Assembly: GCA_002733575.1 (NCBI GenBank)
Contig: NVWB01000151.1
Coordinates: forward strand, 21,317-85,316
Origin: Blastopirellula sp.
Lineage (GTDB): Bacteria; Planctomycetota; Planctomycetia; Pirellulales; Pirellulaceae
Direction of reading: 5' to 3'
Length of the DNA: 64,000 bases
Position 1 is the stretch's first letter. Each line of letters begins with the position of its first letter. Position numbers and translations under genes: made by a program. Shown piece after piece: positions 44,839 to 55,851 of this stretch. Under the pieces are notes generated by a model. That model did no database searches. It was not told the origin of the DNA and saw only the letters and a list, made by a program, of their open reading frames with translations.

Positions 44839-46463
44839 TCAACATTTCACTTCGGCATTCTTTCTCGCGTAGAACCACCAGTTCACCGCGAGGCAGCTTG
44901 CATAGTAAATCGCAAATCCATACAGGGCATATTCAGGTGTGCCTGCTTTAATTTGCGTCGCAAAAATCTTGGGAATTAAATACGCACCATAAGCGGCGAT
45001 GGCTGATGTCCAACCGAGTACCGGCCCTGCTTGTTCTTTGGAGAAAATGATCGGAATCATCCGAAACGTCGATCCGTTTCCGATGCCGGTGGTTGCAAAC
45101 AGTACAATAAATGTCAGTAAAAATGGAATGAAGTATTGCTCCGGTGTCGGAGACTCCCCAGCCAACGAAACGATATAGCCAGCCAGTATTGTCGAAGCGA
45201 CCATTATCCAGGTGTCCCACTGAGTGACTCGTGCGCCGCCAAACTTATCTGCCAACCATCCACCGACCGGGCGAATCAAGGCACCTATAAAAGCTCCGAT
45301 CCATATATAGTGGACCGTCACCAGTTCTACTTCATAGCCAAACCAGTTGACCATTTGTTTTGAATCCGTAAGAAACACATCATCAATTAATTTGGGAAAG
45401 GCGTTGGCATAGCCGATGAATGACCCGAAAGTCATGACATAGAGCCAGGTCATCACCCAATTATGTTTATTACTAAAGATGGCAAACTGTTTATTTAGCG
45501 GCTCCTGGATTGCTTGCGGCGTACAGAATCTCATCCCTAACATGGTTACCGCGACTGCGACAATGAGTACGAGAAAAGTCCATGCCAACTATACTCAGAA
45601 GGCAGTTCAACAAAAACAAGCAATGCAACGGCTACAGCGGCACCAAAGAACCCGATCATATGTAGCCATAGATATTTTCCGATAGCAACCGGTGCTGAAC
45701 CACATTTGTGTTGTGGTAGATTGTTCATGAATATCCAAGTGGCGACCACCAGCACCAGCATGATAGGAACCCAAACGAGCGCCGCATTTTGAATCCATAA
45801 CTGCTGAGTTACGCCATCCTTCACAAATTCCTGTGGTTCTCCGCCTATCGCACCAAACATGCCAAAGGTAATCGCCCATGGAACTAAGAACTGCATCACA
45901 CTTACGCCTGCGTTGCCTAGTCCTGCATTCAAGCCGAGAGCTAACCCTTGCACACGTTTGGGAAAGAAGAAAGAGATATTCGACATACTAGATGCAAAAG
46001 CACCGCCGCCGACACCCGACATGGCTGCCAGAATAATATAGATATAAAAAGGTGTACTTGGGTTTTGTAATGCAAAGCCTGCACCGATTGCAGGAAGGAT
46101 CAGTAGCACGGTTGTCATGAATTTGACATTGCGGCCACCACAAATTGCGATCATAAACGAATTCGGAATCCGCAATGTGGCTCCGGCCAAGCCTGCCACT
46201 GCTGGCAAGGTAAACATGAGTGCTCGATAGCCAGCATCATCATAAGGAAGCCCGTCATTACGAAATGTAAAATTGAAGAGTTCAGGATTGGCGAAATGAA
46301 GTCGTTGAATCGCTTTGGCGATCATGCCCCAATAGAGCCAGACCGCAAATCCACACAGCAAGTTCGGAACGGATACCCAGAGATTACGATTAGCAATCTG
46401 CTTACCTTCGGATTCCCAAAAGGCCTCGTCTTCAACATCCCATTTTTCTGGTGTATTAGCCAT
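44839..46463 (-). CDS. narK: NarK2-type nitrate/nitrite transporter, interrupted by a -1 frameshift
   Basis: A major-facilitator protein of about 541 residues if repaired. The first part (from ATG 46463, MANTPEKWDVEDEAFWES) reads to the stop at 45546; the second part (AWTFLVLIVAVAVTMLGMRF...) is open from 45588 to 44839 in the next frame. The overlap (45546-45588) contains a T4 run at 45574-45577; one more T would join the frames into GLFLVLIVAVAV. Motifs AGLAGATLRIPNSF and GIGNGSTFRMIPIIF (Arg-containing NarK substrate segments) lie one in each part. Likely a sequencing error or a recent mutation. Starts 1 base after narK1 stop. Confidence 0.85.
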
Positions 46464-46464
46464 G

Positions 46465-48006
46465 TCAGTGATCCTCAATTCGGTGATACAAGTCTGGTGC
46501 TTTCTCACGTAGCATTTTCTGGATAACCAGATGCATCCAAATCAGGCAAACAGCAATCAATACTGCGAAGAACATCCAACAAGAGGTCCACAAACCGGTT
46601 GACCGAAGTAGGTACCCGAAGATGACAGGACAAATAAATCCGCCTAAGCCACCCAGCACCCCAACGATGCCGCCTACGACTCCAACATCATTAGGAAAAT
46701 AATCTGGAATGTGTTTGTAAACGGCCGCTTTGCCTATCCCCATGACTGCACCTAAGATCATGCTTAATAAGGTGAAGACCCAGATGTTTGCTTGAAAAAA
46801 GATTCGAGTAATCCCGCGGGCAAGCAATTCTTTCTTGCCCACCTGTTGACCAACCTCTACGGCAGGTTCCTGCCAAGCCATTGATCTTGGAAGAATGAGT
46901 ACTCCCTTGTTCCGTTCTTCTTCCGTTACCAATTCACCCTCTTTGCGTTTCAATTCATAGGTGCGTTGCTGTCCGTCTTTAGTTTCAACAACGATTTTAG
47001 CTTCTGAGACGGCAACTACTTCGCCAGGTGCTTTGGCCATGATACCGCTGCCAGGAGAATGAATATCCATCTGAGGCACGATCAGCAAAATACAACAGGC
47101 CAATGAGACCCCGAGAACCCAATACATGACTGTTCGAGCCCCGATTTTGTCAGACATCCAGCCACCCACAGCGCGAATAACCCCAGATGGCAAACTGTTA
47201 CAGGCCGCTAGTGCCCCGGCCAGGGCAACGGTGGTTGAATAAGCATTCACGTAATACGGCACTAACCATTGAGCCAATGACACGAATCCGCCAAATAGAA
47301 AGAAGTAGTACAATCCAAAGCGCCAGACGCGAATTTCTTTTAATGGTTTCAGACGATCAATAAGAGTTTTTGTTGCACTGCCTAGTGGCAAGCGTTTAGT
47401 CGTGGTTGCTAAAAACAGTAGTCCAGTGAGAACCAAGATAACGGCGTACATTTTGGGAAGATAACGCCAGTTTTCTATGTTCTGTCCGTTGTCAGTAAGC
47501 CAGTTCAAAAGTTGGGGAGCACCCAGGCTTGTTAATCCTGCTCCCGCGTTACCTGCTCCAAATATCCCCAGTGCAGTTCCTTGCTGATGTTTGGGAAACC
47601 AGATGGACGTGTAGGCGATGCCAATCGCAAAACTAGTGCCACAGAAACCAAACCCTAGCCCCGCAGCAAAGAACTGCCAATAACTATCACAGAAACTGAC
47701 CATATACATGGGCACAGCAACAAACAGCAGCAGTAATCCAAGGACAATGCGTCCTCCATACTTGTCAGTAGCAATGCCGAGCGGAAGCCGAAAGATGGCA
47801 CCGGTTAAAACAGGAATTCCGATCAACCAACCCATTTCAGATGGATCCCAATCATGGACTCCATTATCGACAAGATAGGTGATCAATACTCCATTCATCA
47901 TCCAGGCTGCAAAGCAGACCGTAAACGCGAAGGTGTTGACTCCTAATATCCACCACGCCTGCCGTTTTTCTGCGGAAGACAATTCATCCTTATTATCTTC
48001 AGTCAT
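46465..48006 (-). CDS. narK: NarK1-type nitrate/nitrite transporter with inserted domain
   Basis: 513 residues, MFS fold with 12 helices. NarK signatures: GIPVLTGAIFRLPLGIATDK (with the substrate Arg), GIFGAGNAGAGLTSLGAPQL and MILGAVMGIGKAAVYKHIPD. Residues about 315-400, between helices 8 and 9, form a soluble insert of about 85 residues (AKAPGEVVAVSEAKIVVETK ... PAVEVGQQVGKKELLARGI) with a barrel-sandwich, lipoyl- or RNA-polymerase-like strand pattern. It follows narI by 3 bases. Two NarK genes after narI matches the Thermus nar operon, where the pair exchanges nitrate and nitrite. Confidence 0.92.
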   Translation of the reverse strand: MTEDNKDELSSAEKRQAWWILGVNTFAFTVCFAAWMMNGVLITYLVDNGVHDWDPSEMGWLIGIPVLTGAIFRLPLGIATDKYGGRIVLGLLLLFVAVPMYMVSFCDSYWQFFAAGLGFGFCGTSFAIGIAYTSIWFPKHQQGTALGIFGAGNAGAGLTSLGAPQLLNWLTDNGQNIENWRYLPKMYAVILVLTGLLFLATTTKRLPLGSATKTLIDRLKPLKEIRVWRFGLYYFFLFGGFVSLAQWLVPYYVNAYSTTVALAGALAACNSLPSGVIRAVGGWMSDKIGARTVMYWVLGVSLACCILLIVPQMDIHSPGSGIMAKAPGEVVAVSEAKIVVETKDGQQRTYELKRKEGELVTEEERNKGVLILPRSMAWQEPAVEVGQQVGKKELLARGITRIFFQANIWVFTLLSMILGAVMGIGKAAVYKHIPDYFPNDVGVVGGIVGVLGGLGGFICPVIFGYLLRSTGLWTSCWMFFAVLIAVCLIWMHLVIQKMLREKAPDLYHRIEDH

Positions 48007-48009
48007 AAA

Positions 48010-48687
48010 TTAACGCCTTCCATACCAACGAACTACTTGCGGTTTTCGCCAGAGATACGGGTTAGGGATCACCAACACATGCACAAGACGAGTGAATGGA
48101 AAGAACCCTATGGTTAGAAATGCTAAGACAATATGAAACTTCACCAAAAATGGTAACGCGACTACAAAACTAATATCTGGATTCAGTATGACGATTGACC
48201 ATAAATAAGGAGACAAGTTCGATGCGAACCAAGAAGATCCCCAAGGATGAAATAGTGCTACGCCAACGCCGCTGATCGTTTGCAGCATCAACATCGCAAA
48301 TAAAATCCAGTCGGTATAAGTGGTGACATAGCGGATTTTTGTATTTGAGAATCGACGAACAACGATCCCAATCAAGCCTACTAACGTCAACAACCCAAAC
48401 GCCAATGCAGAAACTTCGAGCACATATAATCGAAGAGGATGGGCGTTCCAAAGCAGAATAGTTCTCGGTATCAAAAAGGCAATAAAATGCCCAGCAGCAA
48501 CCACTAAGATGCCATAATGAAAAGGGACAACCGCCCAAAAATGATGTTTATTCTCTAGAAACTGGCTCGATAAACTTGAGTAAGAAAACGATTGCATCTG
48601 ATAACGGTAAATCGTCATCAAGAAGAATGTGAATAAGCACACATAGGGTAGTGCGACAAACATAAATTGATCGAGAAAATGATTCAT
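48010..48687 (-). CDS. narI: Respiratory nitrate reductase gamma subunit
   Basis: 225 residues with five membrane helices. Haem-b ligands match E. coli NarI: His57 and His67 (PFHYGILVVAAGHF), and a second pair 18 residues apart in KFHIVLAFLTIGFFPFTRLVH. NarI oxidises quinol and passes electrons to NarH. The start overlaps the narJ stop by 4 bases (ATGA). Confidence 0.95.
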   Translation of the reverse strand: MNHFLDQFMFVALPYVCLFTFFLMTIYRYQMQSFSYSSLSSQFLENKHHFWAVVPFHYGILVVAAGHFIAFLIPRTILLWNAHPLRLYVLEVSALAFGLLTLVGLIGIVVRRFSNTKIRYVTTYTDWILFAMLMLQTISGVGVALFHPWGSSWFASNLSPYLWSIVILNPDISFVVALPFLVKFHIVLAFLTIGFFPFTRLVHVLVIPNPYLWRKPQVVRWYGRR

Positions 48688-49430
48688 TGCTTTCTCGTTA
48701 CTGTTTGAGGTTTTGTGGACAAATCAATCTGTACAAGTTCTTGTGATCCGCAGCAGGAAGACTGGCCCATATCGGCCACGTTTAATTCATAAGCAGTTTC
48801 ACTCGCAAACACGTTGGGAACCTCTCCCTCGGTCGCAGAACTGTGACGCACGGGATGCCGATGCAACAAGTCTTCCGGGTTGGTTTCCGATGTAACTGAT
48901 GTCACAGGGGCAGGCTCTCCCCAGGTGTGTGTTAGTACCGACGACAAACATTCAATCACAAGGCGATAAGGTGTCTCATGCTTTTCCAGCTTTCCTTTCA
49001 TCGTTTCGACTGCTGGTTGAACGCAGGATTTTACAAATCGTTGTGCATCCTCTGCCGGCATGGCGGCGACCACTTCCAACACATGGCAAACATGGTCTGG
49101 CAATTCGGCAGATTCTGGCAATTCGTATTTACGCATCTCTTCCCGCATTTTCACGAGAAACATTCCGCGTGCATATTCTTCGCCGAATAGATGCCACCCA
49201 ATTTCCAAGGCGCAGGTTGGATTAATATCAAAGATTTGCGTGTAAGATTCTTCCACCTTATATAATTCTTGTTGTTCGACAAATGCACCAAACTTCGCAG
49301 CATCTTTAGCCACTTCTGGCAGTTCGTCCATTAATAGTACATACAACAGTTCAGCAGTTTGAACCGTGTGCTCATCTGGATAACTCAGCAAACGGCCAAA
49401 TGCGTTCAATACTTTAGGTAGGTGTGACAT
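48684..49430 (-). CDS. narJ: Nitrate reductase molybdenum cofactor assembly chaperone
   Basis: 248 residues. It is helical, beginning LNAFGRLLSYPDEHTVQ, with YTQIFDINPTCALEIGWHLFGEEYARGMFL, the NarJ/TorD-family core. NarJ holds NarG during cofactor insertion. The C-terminal 60 residues are low-complexity and hold an ADMGQSSCCGSQEL patch with a Cys pair, unlike E. coli NarJ. It lies between narH and narI as usual. Confidence 0.94.
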   Translation of the reverse strand: MSHLPKVLNAFGRLLSYPDEHTVQTAELLYVLLMDELPEVAKDAAKFGAFVEQQELYKVEESYTQIFDINPTCALEIGWHLFGEEYARGMFLVKMREEMRKYELPESAELPDHVCHVLEVVAAMPAEDAQRFVKSCVQPAVETMKGKLEKHETPYRLVIECLSSVLTHTWGEPAPVTSVTSETNPEDLLHRHPVRHSSATEGEVPNVFASETAYELNVADMGQSSCCGSQELVQIDLSTKPQTVTRKQ

Positions 49431-49484
49431 GGTTTTCCTTCGTGCAGGGTAGCCTAAATGTGTCGCTTGTTATTGACGGAACTC

Positions 49485-50978
49485 TTACAATCCTTTATGT
49501 GGACCACCCACGAAACCAAAGCCTGCTTCGGTTCGGTGTTCATGCGGTTCTTTCATCATTTCAATCGCTTGTTCTCGGTGCATTGGTGGAATGACAAACC
49601 GATCTTCAAAGGTACAAAGTGACGTCAAGTTGTATATCGCGTCTGCTTCTTCACGCGTACAGTTGGCTTCTTGAAGCATGCGATCTGCCATTGCTCGATC
49701 TACATCTCCTACAGTTTCTGCTCGCCTGTGCCAGCGCACTGCTTTTTGTTTTCTCAGGGCATATCGAACTACGCCTTCGTGTCCTGCACCGAACAAGTTT
49801 GCGAGAAACTTCATAGGAACGCGAGACTCATCAATATCGTGAAAAAGATTATCACTGATATGATTAATTACGTCTCCATCCCTGCTTGCTTGCACTGGCG
49901 ACATCGGTGGCACATAGAACAGCATCGGCAAAGTGCGATATTCGATATGTGGAGGCAACGCAATCTTCCACTTCATCACAAACTGATAAACCGGCGACCG
50001 TTGAGCCGATTCGATCACGCCATCTGAGATTCCGCTCTTCTTAGCGTTGGCAATCACTTCAGGGTCGAACGGATCGAGAATCATGGAACGATGTCCTTCG
50101 ACCAATTCGTCATCAGGCAACTTGGCGATTTCTTCAATTCGATCAGCATCGTACAATAACACGCCCAAGTACCGAATTCGCCCAACACACGAATGGAAGC
50201 AAGCAGGTGCCTGGCCGGTTTCTAATCTGGGATAACAAAGAATGCACTTTTCAGATTTTCCGGTGAACCAATTGAAATACGTTTTTTTATAGGGACAAGC
50301 GGCAACACATGATCGCCAGGCGCGGCACTTTTGTTGATCGATTAAGACAATTCCATCTTCGCCCCGTTTATAGAGTGCCCCAGAAGGACAAGATGCCACA
50401 CAACATGGATTCAAACAGTGATTACAAATTCGAGGAAGATAGAAGAACACCAACCGTTCAACGGAACTAAGTTGTAATTTCTGTTGTTCAGTGAGTCCCT
50501 CTAAGTTTGGATCATTCTCGGCATAGATGGGTGATCCACCTAAGTCATCATCCCAGTTCGGGCCTGACTGCACATCAATCTTTTGTCCATCAATCATCGA
50601 GATCGGTTCAGCGGTTGGTTGATCTGATCCTTCTGGTGCGGTGAACAAGTTTTGATAGTCGTAGGTCCACGGTTCGTAGTAATCATCCATACTGGGCATG
50701 TGAGGATTATGAAAGATGTTGGGTATGATTTTTGTTCGGCTTGTCGACTTAATCTCAAGTTTGCCTTTGCCGTTTAGTTCCCAGCCACCTTTGTATTTTT
50801 CTTGGTCTTCCCACTTGGTCGGGAATCCCGTGCCAGGCTTTGTCTCGACATTATTCCACCACATGTATTCCGCACCTTTGCGGTCAGTCCATATATTCTT
50901 GCAGGCAACACTACAGGTATGGCATCCAATACACTTGTCTAAGTGAAAGACCATCGAAACTTGAGATCGGACATTCAT
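49485..50978 (-). CDS. narH: Respiratory nitrate reductase beta subunit
   Basis: 497 residues, full length. Fe-S motifs: CIGCHTCSVACKN (about 16), CNHCLNPCCVASCPSGALYK, CRAWRSCVAACPYKK and CILCYPRLETGQAPACFHSC. The Trp in CRAWRSC replaces a Cys and marks the 3Fe-4S site of NarH. The protein carries electrons from NarI to NarG. There is no signal peptide, in keeping with a cytoplasm-facing enzyme. 127 bases separate it from narG, the largest gap in the nar block. Confidence 0.96.
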   Translation of the reverse strand: MNVRSQVSMVFHLDKCIGCHTCSVACKNIWTDRKGAEYMWWNNVETKPGTGFPTKWEDQEKYKGGWELNGKGKLEIKSTSRTKIIPNIFHNPHMPSMDDYYEPWTYDYQNLFTAPEGSDQPTAEPISMIDGQKIDVQSGPNWDDDLGGSPIYAENDPNLEGLTEQQKLQLSSVERLVFFYLPRICNHCLNPCCVASCPSGALYKRGEDGIVLIDQQKCRAWRSCVAACPYKKTYFNWFTGKSEKCILCYPRLETGQAPACFHSCVGRIRYLGVLLYDADRIEEIAKLPDDELVEGHRSMILDPFDPEVIANAKKSGISDGVIESAQRSPVYQFVMKWKIALPPHIEYRTLPMLFYVPPMSPVQASRDGDVINHISDNLFHDIDESRVPMKFLANLFGAGHEGVVRYALRKQKAVRWHRRAETVGDVDRAMADRMLQEANCTREEADAIYNLTSLCTFEDRFVIPPMHREQAIEMMKEPHEHRTEAGFGFVGGPHKGL

Positions 50979-51105
50979 AGATGAAAACCTAACAATTGGT
51001 CAGTAGGATAATTTAAGTAGGTCGAAACCCATTCACAACGTGAGAAACGAAAGCTGATCTACCTAGTTTTCTTTCTCTTGACGCTTCGTATTTCGCAATG
51101 AAAAA

Positions 51106-54100
51106 TTAATAAACTGGTTTGCCTGGCAACTTGCGAACAAGCAAATGGGTATCACGGTTACAACCGACTGGTCCCCAGTAGTTAAAGTGGTAAGTGAATT
51201 GCCCGTAGCCGCCGATCATTAGGTTCGGTTTCAAACGAGTACGCGTCAGACTGTTATGACCGCCTGCTCGCCGACCTTTTCTAAGTGGAGACTTGGGGAT
51301 GCCGTGCGTTCTTTCAGGAGCGTGATACTGCATGCAAATACCCGGTGGTATTCTTGAGCTAACAATCGTCCGGGTGACAACCACCCCATGATCATTGAAA
51401 ATCTCGACCCAATCGTTATCTTGAATGTCCAATGATTCCGCATCTTTGACATTCATCCACAACGGATAAATCCCGCGTGAAAGTGTTGTCATTCGTTGGT
51501 TGTCGCCATAGGTTGAATGAATATGCCACTTGCCATGGGGCGTGAGGAAATTGAGCATCAATGTCTTGCCAGCCTCTTCACCCATCTCGGTAAACTGCAA
51601 GTCGGAATACTGCGTTGGCATCGGCTTGGGTTTATACGTTGGCAAATGTTCGCCAAAGTCTTGATAGATTGGATGATCAAGATAAAACGACTGCCGACCT
51701 GTTAAAGTACGCCAAGGAACCAACTGTTCGACATTGTAGGTAAACGGTGAATAAGACCGTCCATTTTCGATCAGCCCAGACCACATGGGCGTATTAATAA
51801 AACGACGAGGTTGACTCTGGATGTCTTTAAAAGTGGTACGGACTCCCCGGTTCTTTTCGGCCAAATGAACCAGCGGCATTCCCGTCTTTTCTTCCATGCC
51901 TTGGTACGAACGATAGGCAAACTCGCCATTGGTGACCGAAGCAAAGTGTAAAATGGCATCGCATACATCGACATCGCGGTCAAGCGAAGGATAGGTATTG
52001 CCATCCCAAGTCTCTGTACGATGTGATGTCATGTACTCATCGTATTCTTCGGCAATTGGGTAAGAGGTTCCATGAGCACCGAGACCATTCTTACGGGCAA
52101 GTGGCCCAAAAGATATGTACTGATTGAAAACATTCTTATAATCACGCGTGACCACTTTAACATCAGGCATTGTCTTGCCAGGTATCGCATCGCACTCGCC
52201 TTTGATCCATTGCTTCATATCAGGCTGAGCAATCTCGGCAGGCGAGTCATGGGCAAGCGGCGTTGTGATTAAATCTTCAACAGGCTCAGGGAAGTGTTCC
52301 TCTGACATTTCGGAGAATGTTTTGGCAACTTGCTTGAAAATCTCCCAATCGCTCTTTGACTCCCAACAAGGAGGGACCGCTGGAGATAGCGGGTGAATAA
52401 AAGTGTGCATATCGGTCGTGTTTAAGTCTGATTTCTCGTACCAAGTTGCAGCAGGCAAAATGATATCGGAATAGAGTGCCGACGTATCCATTCGGAAGTT
52501 AAGATCGACAACCAAGTCCATCTTGCCCTCTGGTGCTTTTTCGTGCCAAGCAACATCTTTGACTGAATCTTGAGCAAGATCTTCTCCAACAGCGTTATCA
52601 TGTGTGCCCAGATAATGTCGTAAAAAGTATTCGTGCCCTTTTGCACTTGCCATCAGTGCATTGCCTCGCCAGATGAACCACACTCGCGGCCAGTTCTCTT
52701 CCGCATCAGGGTCTTCGACAGAAAACTTCATCTCTTTGTTTTGCAGTCGTTTGGCAACCCAATCTGCCATCTCTTCTGGAGTCTTAGCTCCTGATTCACG
52801 CGCCTGCTTGGCCACATCAAGAGGGTTCTCTGGAAACTGTGGATAGAACGGGAGCCAGCCTTGTCGCACCGCACGAACCTGCATGTCCATGGTGTGCCCT
52901 TGGGCCGTTGTATCTTCTGCTCCATGCTTCGGAACAGTGTGATAATCGGTGAACTCTTTTTCGTAACGCCACTGATCGGTATGAACGTAATGCCAGGAAG
53001 GTGCGTTTTGTAAACGCGAAGGTGGATACCAATCTTTGGCCAATGCGATTGATGCCCAGGATTCTGCTGGCGCCAACTTTTCTTGGCCCACATAATGAGC
53101 CAAACCGCCGCCATTGACTCCAACGCAACCGCAGAACATCAACGCATGAATTCCAGCTCGGTACATTAAGTTGGCGTGATACCAATGGTTGATACCTGCA
53201 CCGATCAAGATGGTACATTTGCCTTCGGTATGCTCGGCAGTGGTGCCCCATTCACGAGCAAAGCGAATCAGTACATCGCGGCCAACACCAGTATATTTTT
53301 CGCTCCAAGCTGGCGTATAGGGAGCATTTACATCGTCATAGTCGGCCGGGTACTCACCAGCCAGTCCGCGATTTACTCCATACTGGGCCATTAATAAATC
53401 GTAGGCAGTGGTGACTTGAACTTCTTCGCCATCTGCGGTTTTTAGTGTTTTGACAGGAATGCCACGTGTGCAAACATCGCCTGCACCAAAGTCATCAAAC
53501 TCTACCTGTAGAACCGAGTCACTATCGTCTAAGAAGGTCAATTGAGGATTGATTGCAGAACCATCTTTGCCATCTTCGAGCTTAAGGTTCCATTGCCCTT
53601 TCTTTGATCCCCAGCGGAATCCACTGCTTCCCATAGGCATCTTAGGGGTCTTGGCGTCTTCATCCCACATCAGGAATTTCCACTCGCCATGCTCTTCTTT
53701 GCTGTATTTTTCTAACCGTTGGGCTCGCAGCAATTGGCCTGGTCGTAAGATCCCATCTTTCCCTTTTTTTATTTCGACAAGATGTGGGGCATCGGTATAT
53801 TTTTTTGTGTAATTTATGAAGTAGGGAGTTTGTTTCTGGTGATGAAATTCTGTAAGCAGTACATGATTGACGGCCATCCACCATGCCCCGTCTTGGCCAC
53901 TATTGATGGCCACCCATTCATCGGCGTACTTGGCAACCATATTAAAATCTGGTGCGAAGACCCAGAGTTTAGTTCCGTTGTGTCGTCCTTCGGCTAGGAA
54001 GTGGCAGTCTGGCGTTCTGGTCATGCCGATATTGGCACCCATCGAAACCAACATCTTGGCGTGATACCAGTCTGCACTTTCTTGTACATCGGTTTGTTCG

Positions 54101-54768
54101 CCCCAAGTTTCAGGCGAAGCAGGCGGCAGATCGCAGTACCAATCGTAAAATGAGAGAGAGATTCCACCAATCAATTGCATCAAGCGAGCACCAGAGGCAT
54201 AGCTAATCATTGACATGGCTGGAATCGGAGAGAAACCGGCGATACGATCTGGCCCATGCTTCTTGATGGTGTAGATCATTGATGCACTAATGATCTCAAG
54301 AGAGGTTTTCCAATCGGTTCGCCGTAAACCACCTTTACCGCGTGCTTTTTGCCATCGTTTCCTTGATTCAGGATTTTCGACTAGACTTGCCCAAGCAGCG
54401 ACAGGATCTTCATGATTCGCACGTGCTTCTCTCCAGAGATCGATCAACGCACCATGAATATACGGGTATTTAACTCGCAGTGGACTGTAAAGATACCAAC
54501 TATACGAAATGCCACGTTGGCAACCACGTGGCTCATAAGGGGGCAAACCAGCTTCGAGTAACGGATAGTCGAGTCCCTGCATTTCCCAGGTTACGATTCC
54601 ATCTTTAACATGAATGTTCCAAGTACATCCACCGGTACAATTCACCCCGTGTGTGCTGCGAACCACTTTATCATGCTGCCAGCGATTTCGATAGAATTCC
54701 TCCCACTGTCTTCCTTTGGGATTAACTTCATCGCGAATCCAGGCAATCGCGTCCTGCATGATACTCAT
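51106..54768 (-). CDS. narG: Respiratory nitrate reductase alpha subunit (Mo-bisMGD)
   Basis: 1220 residues, close to E. coli NarG. Near the start [11 protein letters not shown] gives His40, Cys44, Cys48 and later Cys83 for the FS0 cluster; [20 protein letters not shown] holds Asp209, aligned with the molybdenum ligand Asp222. No Tat leader, so it faces the cytoplasm. It reduces nitrate to nitrite. Cytoplasmic nitrite oxidoreductases of the Nitrobacter type share this fold; the narI with quinol-type haem ligands and two NarK genes favour nitrate reduction. The ATG overlaps the cytochrome stop by 4 bases. Confidence 0.97.
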   Translation of the reverse strand: MSIMQDAIAWIRDEVNPKGRQWEEFYRNRWQHDKVVRSTHGVNCTGGCTWNIHVKDGIVTWEMQGLDYPLLEAGLPPYEPRGCQRGISYSWYLYSPLRVKYPYIHGALIDLWREARANHEDPVAAWASLVENPESRKRWQKARGKGGLRRTDWKTSLEIISASMIYTIKKHGPDRIAGFSPIPAMSMISYASGARLMQLIGGISLSFYDWYCDLPPASPETWGEQTDVQESADWYHAKMLVSMGANIGMTRTPDCHFLAEGRHNGTKLWVFAPDFNMVAKYADEWVAINSGQDGAWWMAVNHVLLTEFHHQKQTPYFINYTKKYTDAPHLVEIKKGKDGILRPGQLLRAQRLEKYSKEEHGEWKFLMWDEDAKTPKMPMGSSGFRWGSKKGQWNLKLEDGKDGSAINPQLTFLDDSDSVLQVEFDDFGAGDVCTRGIPVKTLKTADGEEVQVTTAYDLLMAQYGVNRGLAGEYPADYDDVNAPYTPAWSEKYTGVGRDVLIRFAREWGTTAEHTEGKCTILIGAGINHWYHANLMYRAGIHALMFCGCVGVNGGGLAHYVGQEKLAPAESWASIALAKDWYPPSRLQNAPSWHYVHTDQWRYEKEFTDYHTVPKHGAEDTTAQGHTMDMQVRAVRQGWLPFYPQFPENPLDVAKQARESGAKTPEEMADWVAKRLQNKEMKFSVEDPDAEENWPRVWFIWRGNALMASAKGHEYFLRHYLGTHDNAVGEDLAQDSVKDVAWHEKAPEGKMDLVVDLNFRMDTSALYSDIILPAATWYEKSDLNTTDMHTFIHPLSPAVPPCWESKSDWEIFKQVAKTFSEMSEEHFPEPVEDLITTPLAHDSPAEIAQPDMKQWIKGECDAIPGKTMPDVKVVTRDYKNVFNQYISFGPLARKNGLGAHGTSYPIAEEYDEYMTSHRTETWDGNTYPSLDRDVDVCDAILHFASVTNGEFAYRSYQGMEEKTGMPLVHLAEKNRGVRTTFKDIQSQPRRFINTPMWSGLIENGRSYSPFTYNVEQLVPWRTLTGRQSFYLDHPIYQDFGEHLPTYKPKPMPTQYSDLQFTEMGEEAGKTLMLNFLTPHGKWHIHSTYGDNQRMTTLSRGIYPLWMNVKDAESLDIQDNDWVEIFNDHGVVVTRTIVSSRIPPGICMQYHAPERTHGIPKSPLRKGRRAGGHNSLTRTRLKPNLMIGGYGQFTYHFNYWGPVGCNRDTHLLVRKLPGKPVY

Positions 54769-55709
54769 TCATGTCCTCGTGTGGGTGCGGTGTCTACCAG
54801 TGGGCGGCGGACACTGTGAAAACGTTTTTTCCAAATTGCATCAAAGCCGAAAATACAAGCAGCCGCTCCCATCAGGCCCATCAACAAAAATGCGATTCGA
54901 TTGGCTGACGGATCTGCGGGGCTTTTACCAGCAGAAGATTCAAAATATGCTGCCAGCGAGTTAATTTCATCTGCGTCCATCGGGTGATCTTTGAATATGG
55001 GCAGCATGGTCTCAGTACCAGGTGCCATGAGCCAGGCGCTCAAAGATTTTCGCCCTTCAAGGCGTTCGTAAATGTTCGTTAAATCGGGCCCAAGCCAACC
55101 TCCGCCGAGTGCTGAAGTATCGTGCATACTATGACACGAAATACAGGCCGTGCCGCCGGCTTTTAGCCTGGTTGTGCCGAGGAAAATTGAACGGCCTAAC
55201 GCGCGATCTTCATCCGTAAAAGGCTTATTCGATATTTTCAACCCTTTGAACTGAGACTCTTCTAGCTTTGATTCTGCTTCGAGTAAATCAAGTAAGTTCT
55301 CAAGCCGTTCCTTGGTTAAACCAGGGAGAGTTGGCATCGGAACATTCCGTGATTCCTCTAAGATCTTTTGAGCATACGGATCACCGCTATCGATGACCGA
55401 CTTCGGGTTCGCCATGAATTTAGCAAGCCACTCACGATCCTTGCGTTTAGTGACATCTTTAAGATCTGGCCCTGTCAGTCGACCGCCTCCAACCGTATGA
55501 CAGTTCATACAATTCTGTCGAAAATAGTCAGGCGTGTCTTGAGCCTGAAGAGATGGAGAAAAAAACAAGATCAAACTAGCCACAGAGACTAGCCTCACAA
55601 GACGATGAAAAATACTCCCACTCAAAGGAGTCTGTGATTTCTTAGAAATCACCTTGGTCGTCGACCGCAACAAATTATTTCTTACTTGATTCACGAATAG
55701 CCCATCCAA
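54765..55709 (-). CDS. Membrane-anchored dihaem cytochrome c of the nar operon (NarC-like)
   Basis: 314 residues: an N-terminal signal/anchor ([18 protein letters not shown]), two cytochrome c domains with CMNCH (about 67) and CISCH (about 189), and a C-terminal helix ([18 protein letters not shown]) before a basic tail. It is first in the block and overlaps narG by 4 bases. Position and dihaem nature parallel Thermus NarC, which anchors the reductase and accepts electrons; a direct sequence match was not tested. The start is uncertain (TTG 55709 or GTG 55694); the GTG has GGATGG upstream. Confidence 0.88.
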   Translation of the reverse strand: MDGLFVNQVRNNLLRSTTKVISKKSQTPLSGSIFHRLVRLVSVASLILFFSPSLQAQDTPDYFRQNCMNCHTVGGGRLTGPDLKDVTKRKDREWLAKFMANPKSVIDSGDPYAQKILEESRNVPMPTLPGLTKERLENLLDLLEAESKLEESQFKGLKISNKPFTDEDRALGRSIFLGTTRLKAGGTACISCHSMHDTSALGGGWLGPDLTNIYERLEGRKSLSAWLMAPGTETMLPIFKDHPMDADEINSLAAYFESSAGKSPADPSANRIAFLLMGLMGAAACIFGFDAIWKKRFHSVRRPLVDTAPTRGHE

Positions 55710-55851
55710 AAATCCGATCTCGGAAACAGCTCGTTTACATAAAGTTTATAATTGATAGTCGCAAACCTCGTGCCAATTTTCACAAGCTCTTAAAAAACAA
55801 CAAAAGGCACTGTTTCTGAGACAATTGAGACCGAAGTAAGACAAACAATGC

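Noticed and set aside
45546..45588. Programmed -1 frameshifting in narK2
   Set aside because: The CTTTTC run is only a partial slippery site: one of the two codon re-pairings is poor, and I see no convincing stimulatory hairpin. A missing base is simpler.
51106..54768. NarG as a nitrite oxidoreductase (Nitrobacter-type NXR)
   Set aside because: The fold allows it, but the gene order with narJ and narI, canonical quinol-site haem ligands in NarI and two NarK transporters fit nitrate reduction better. Phylogeny would settle it.
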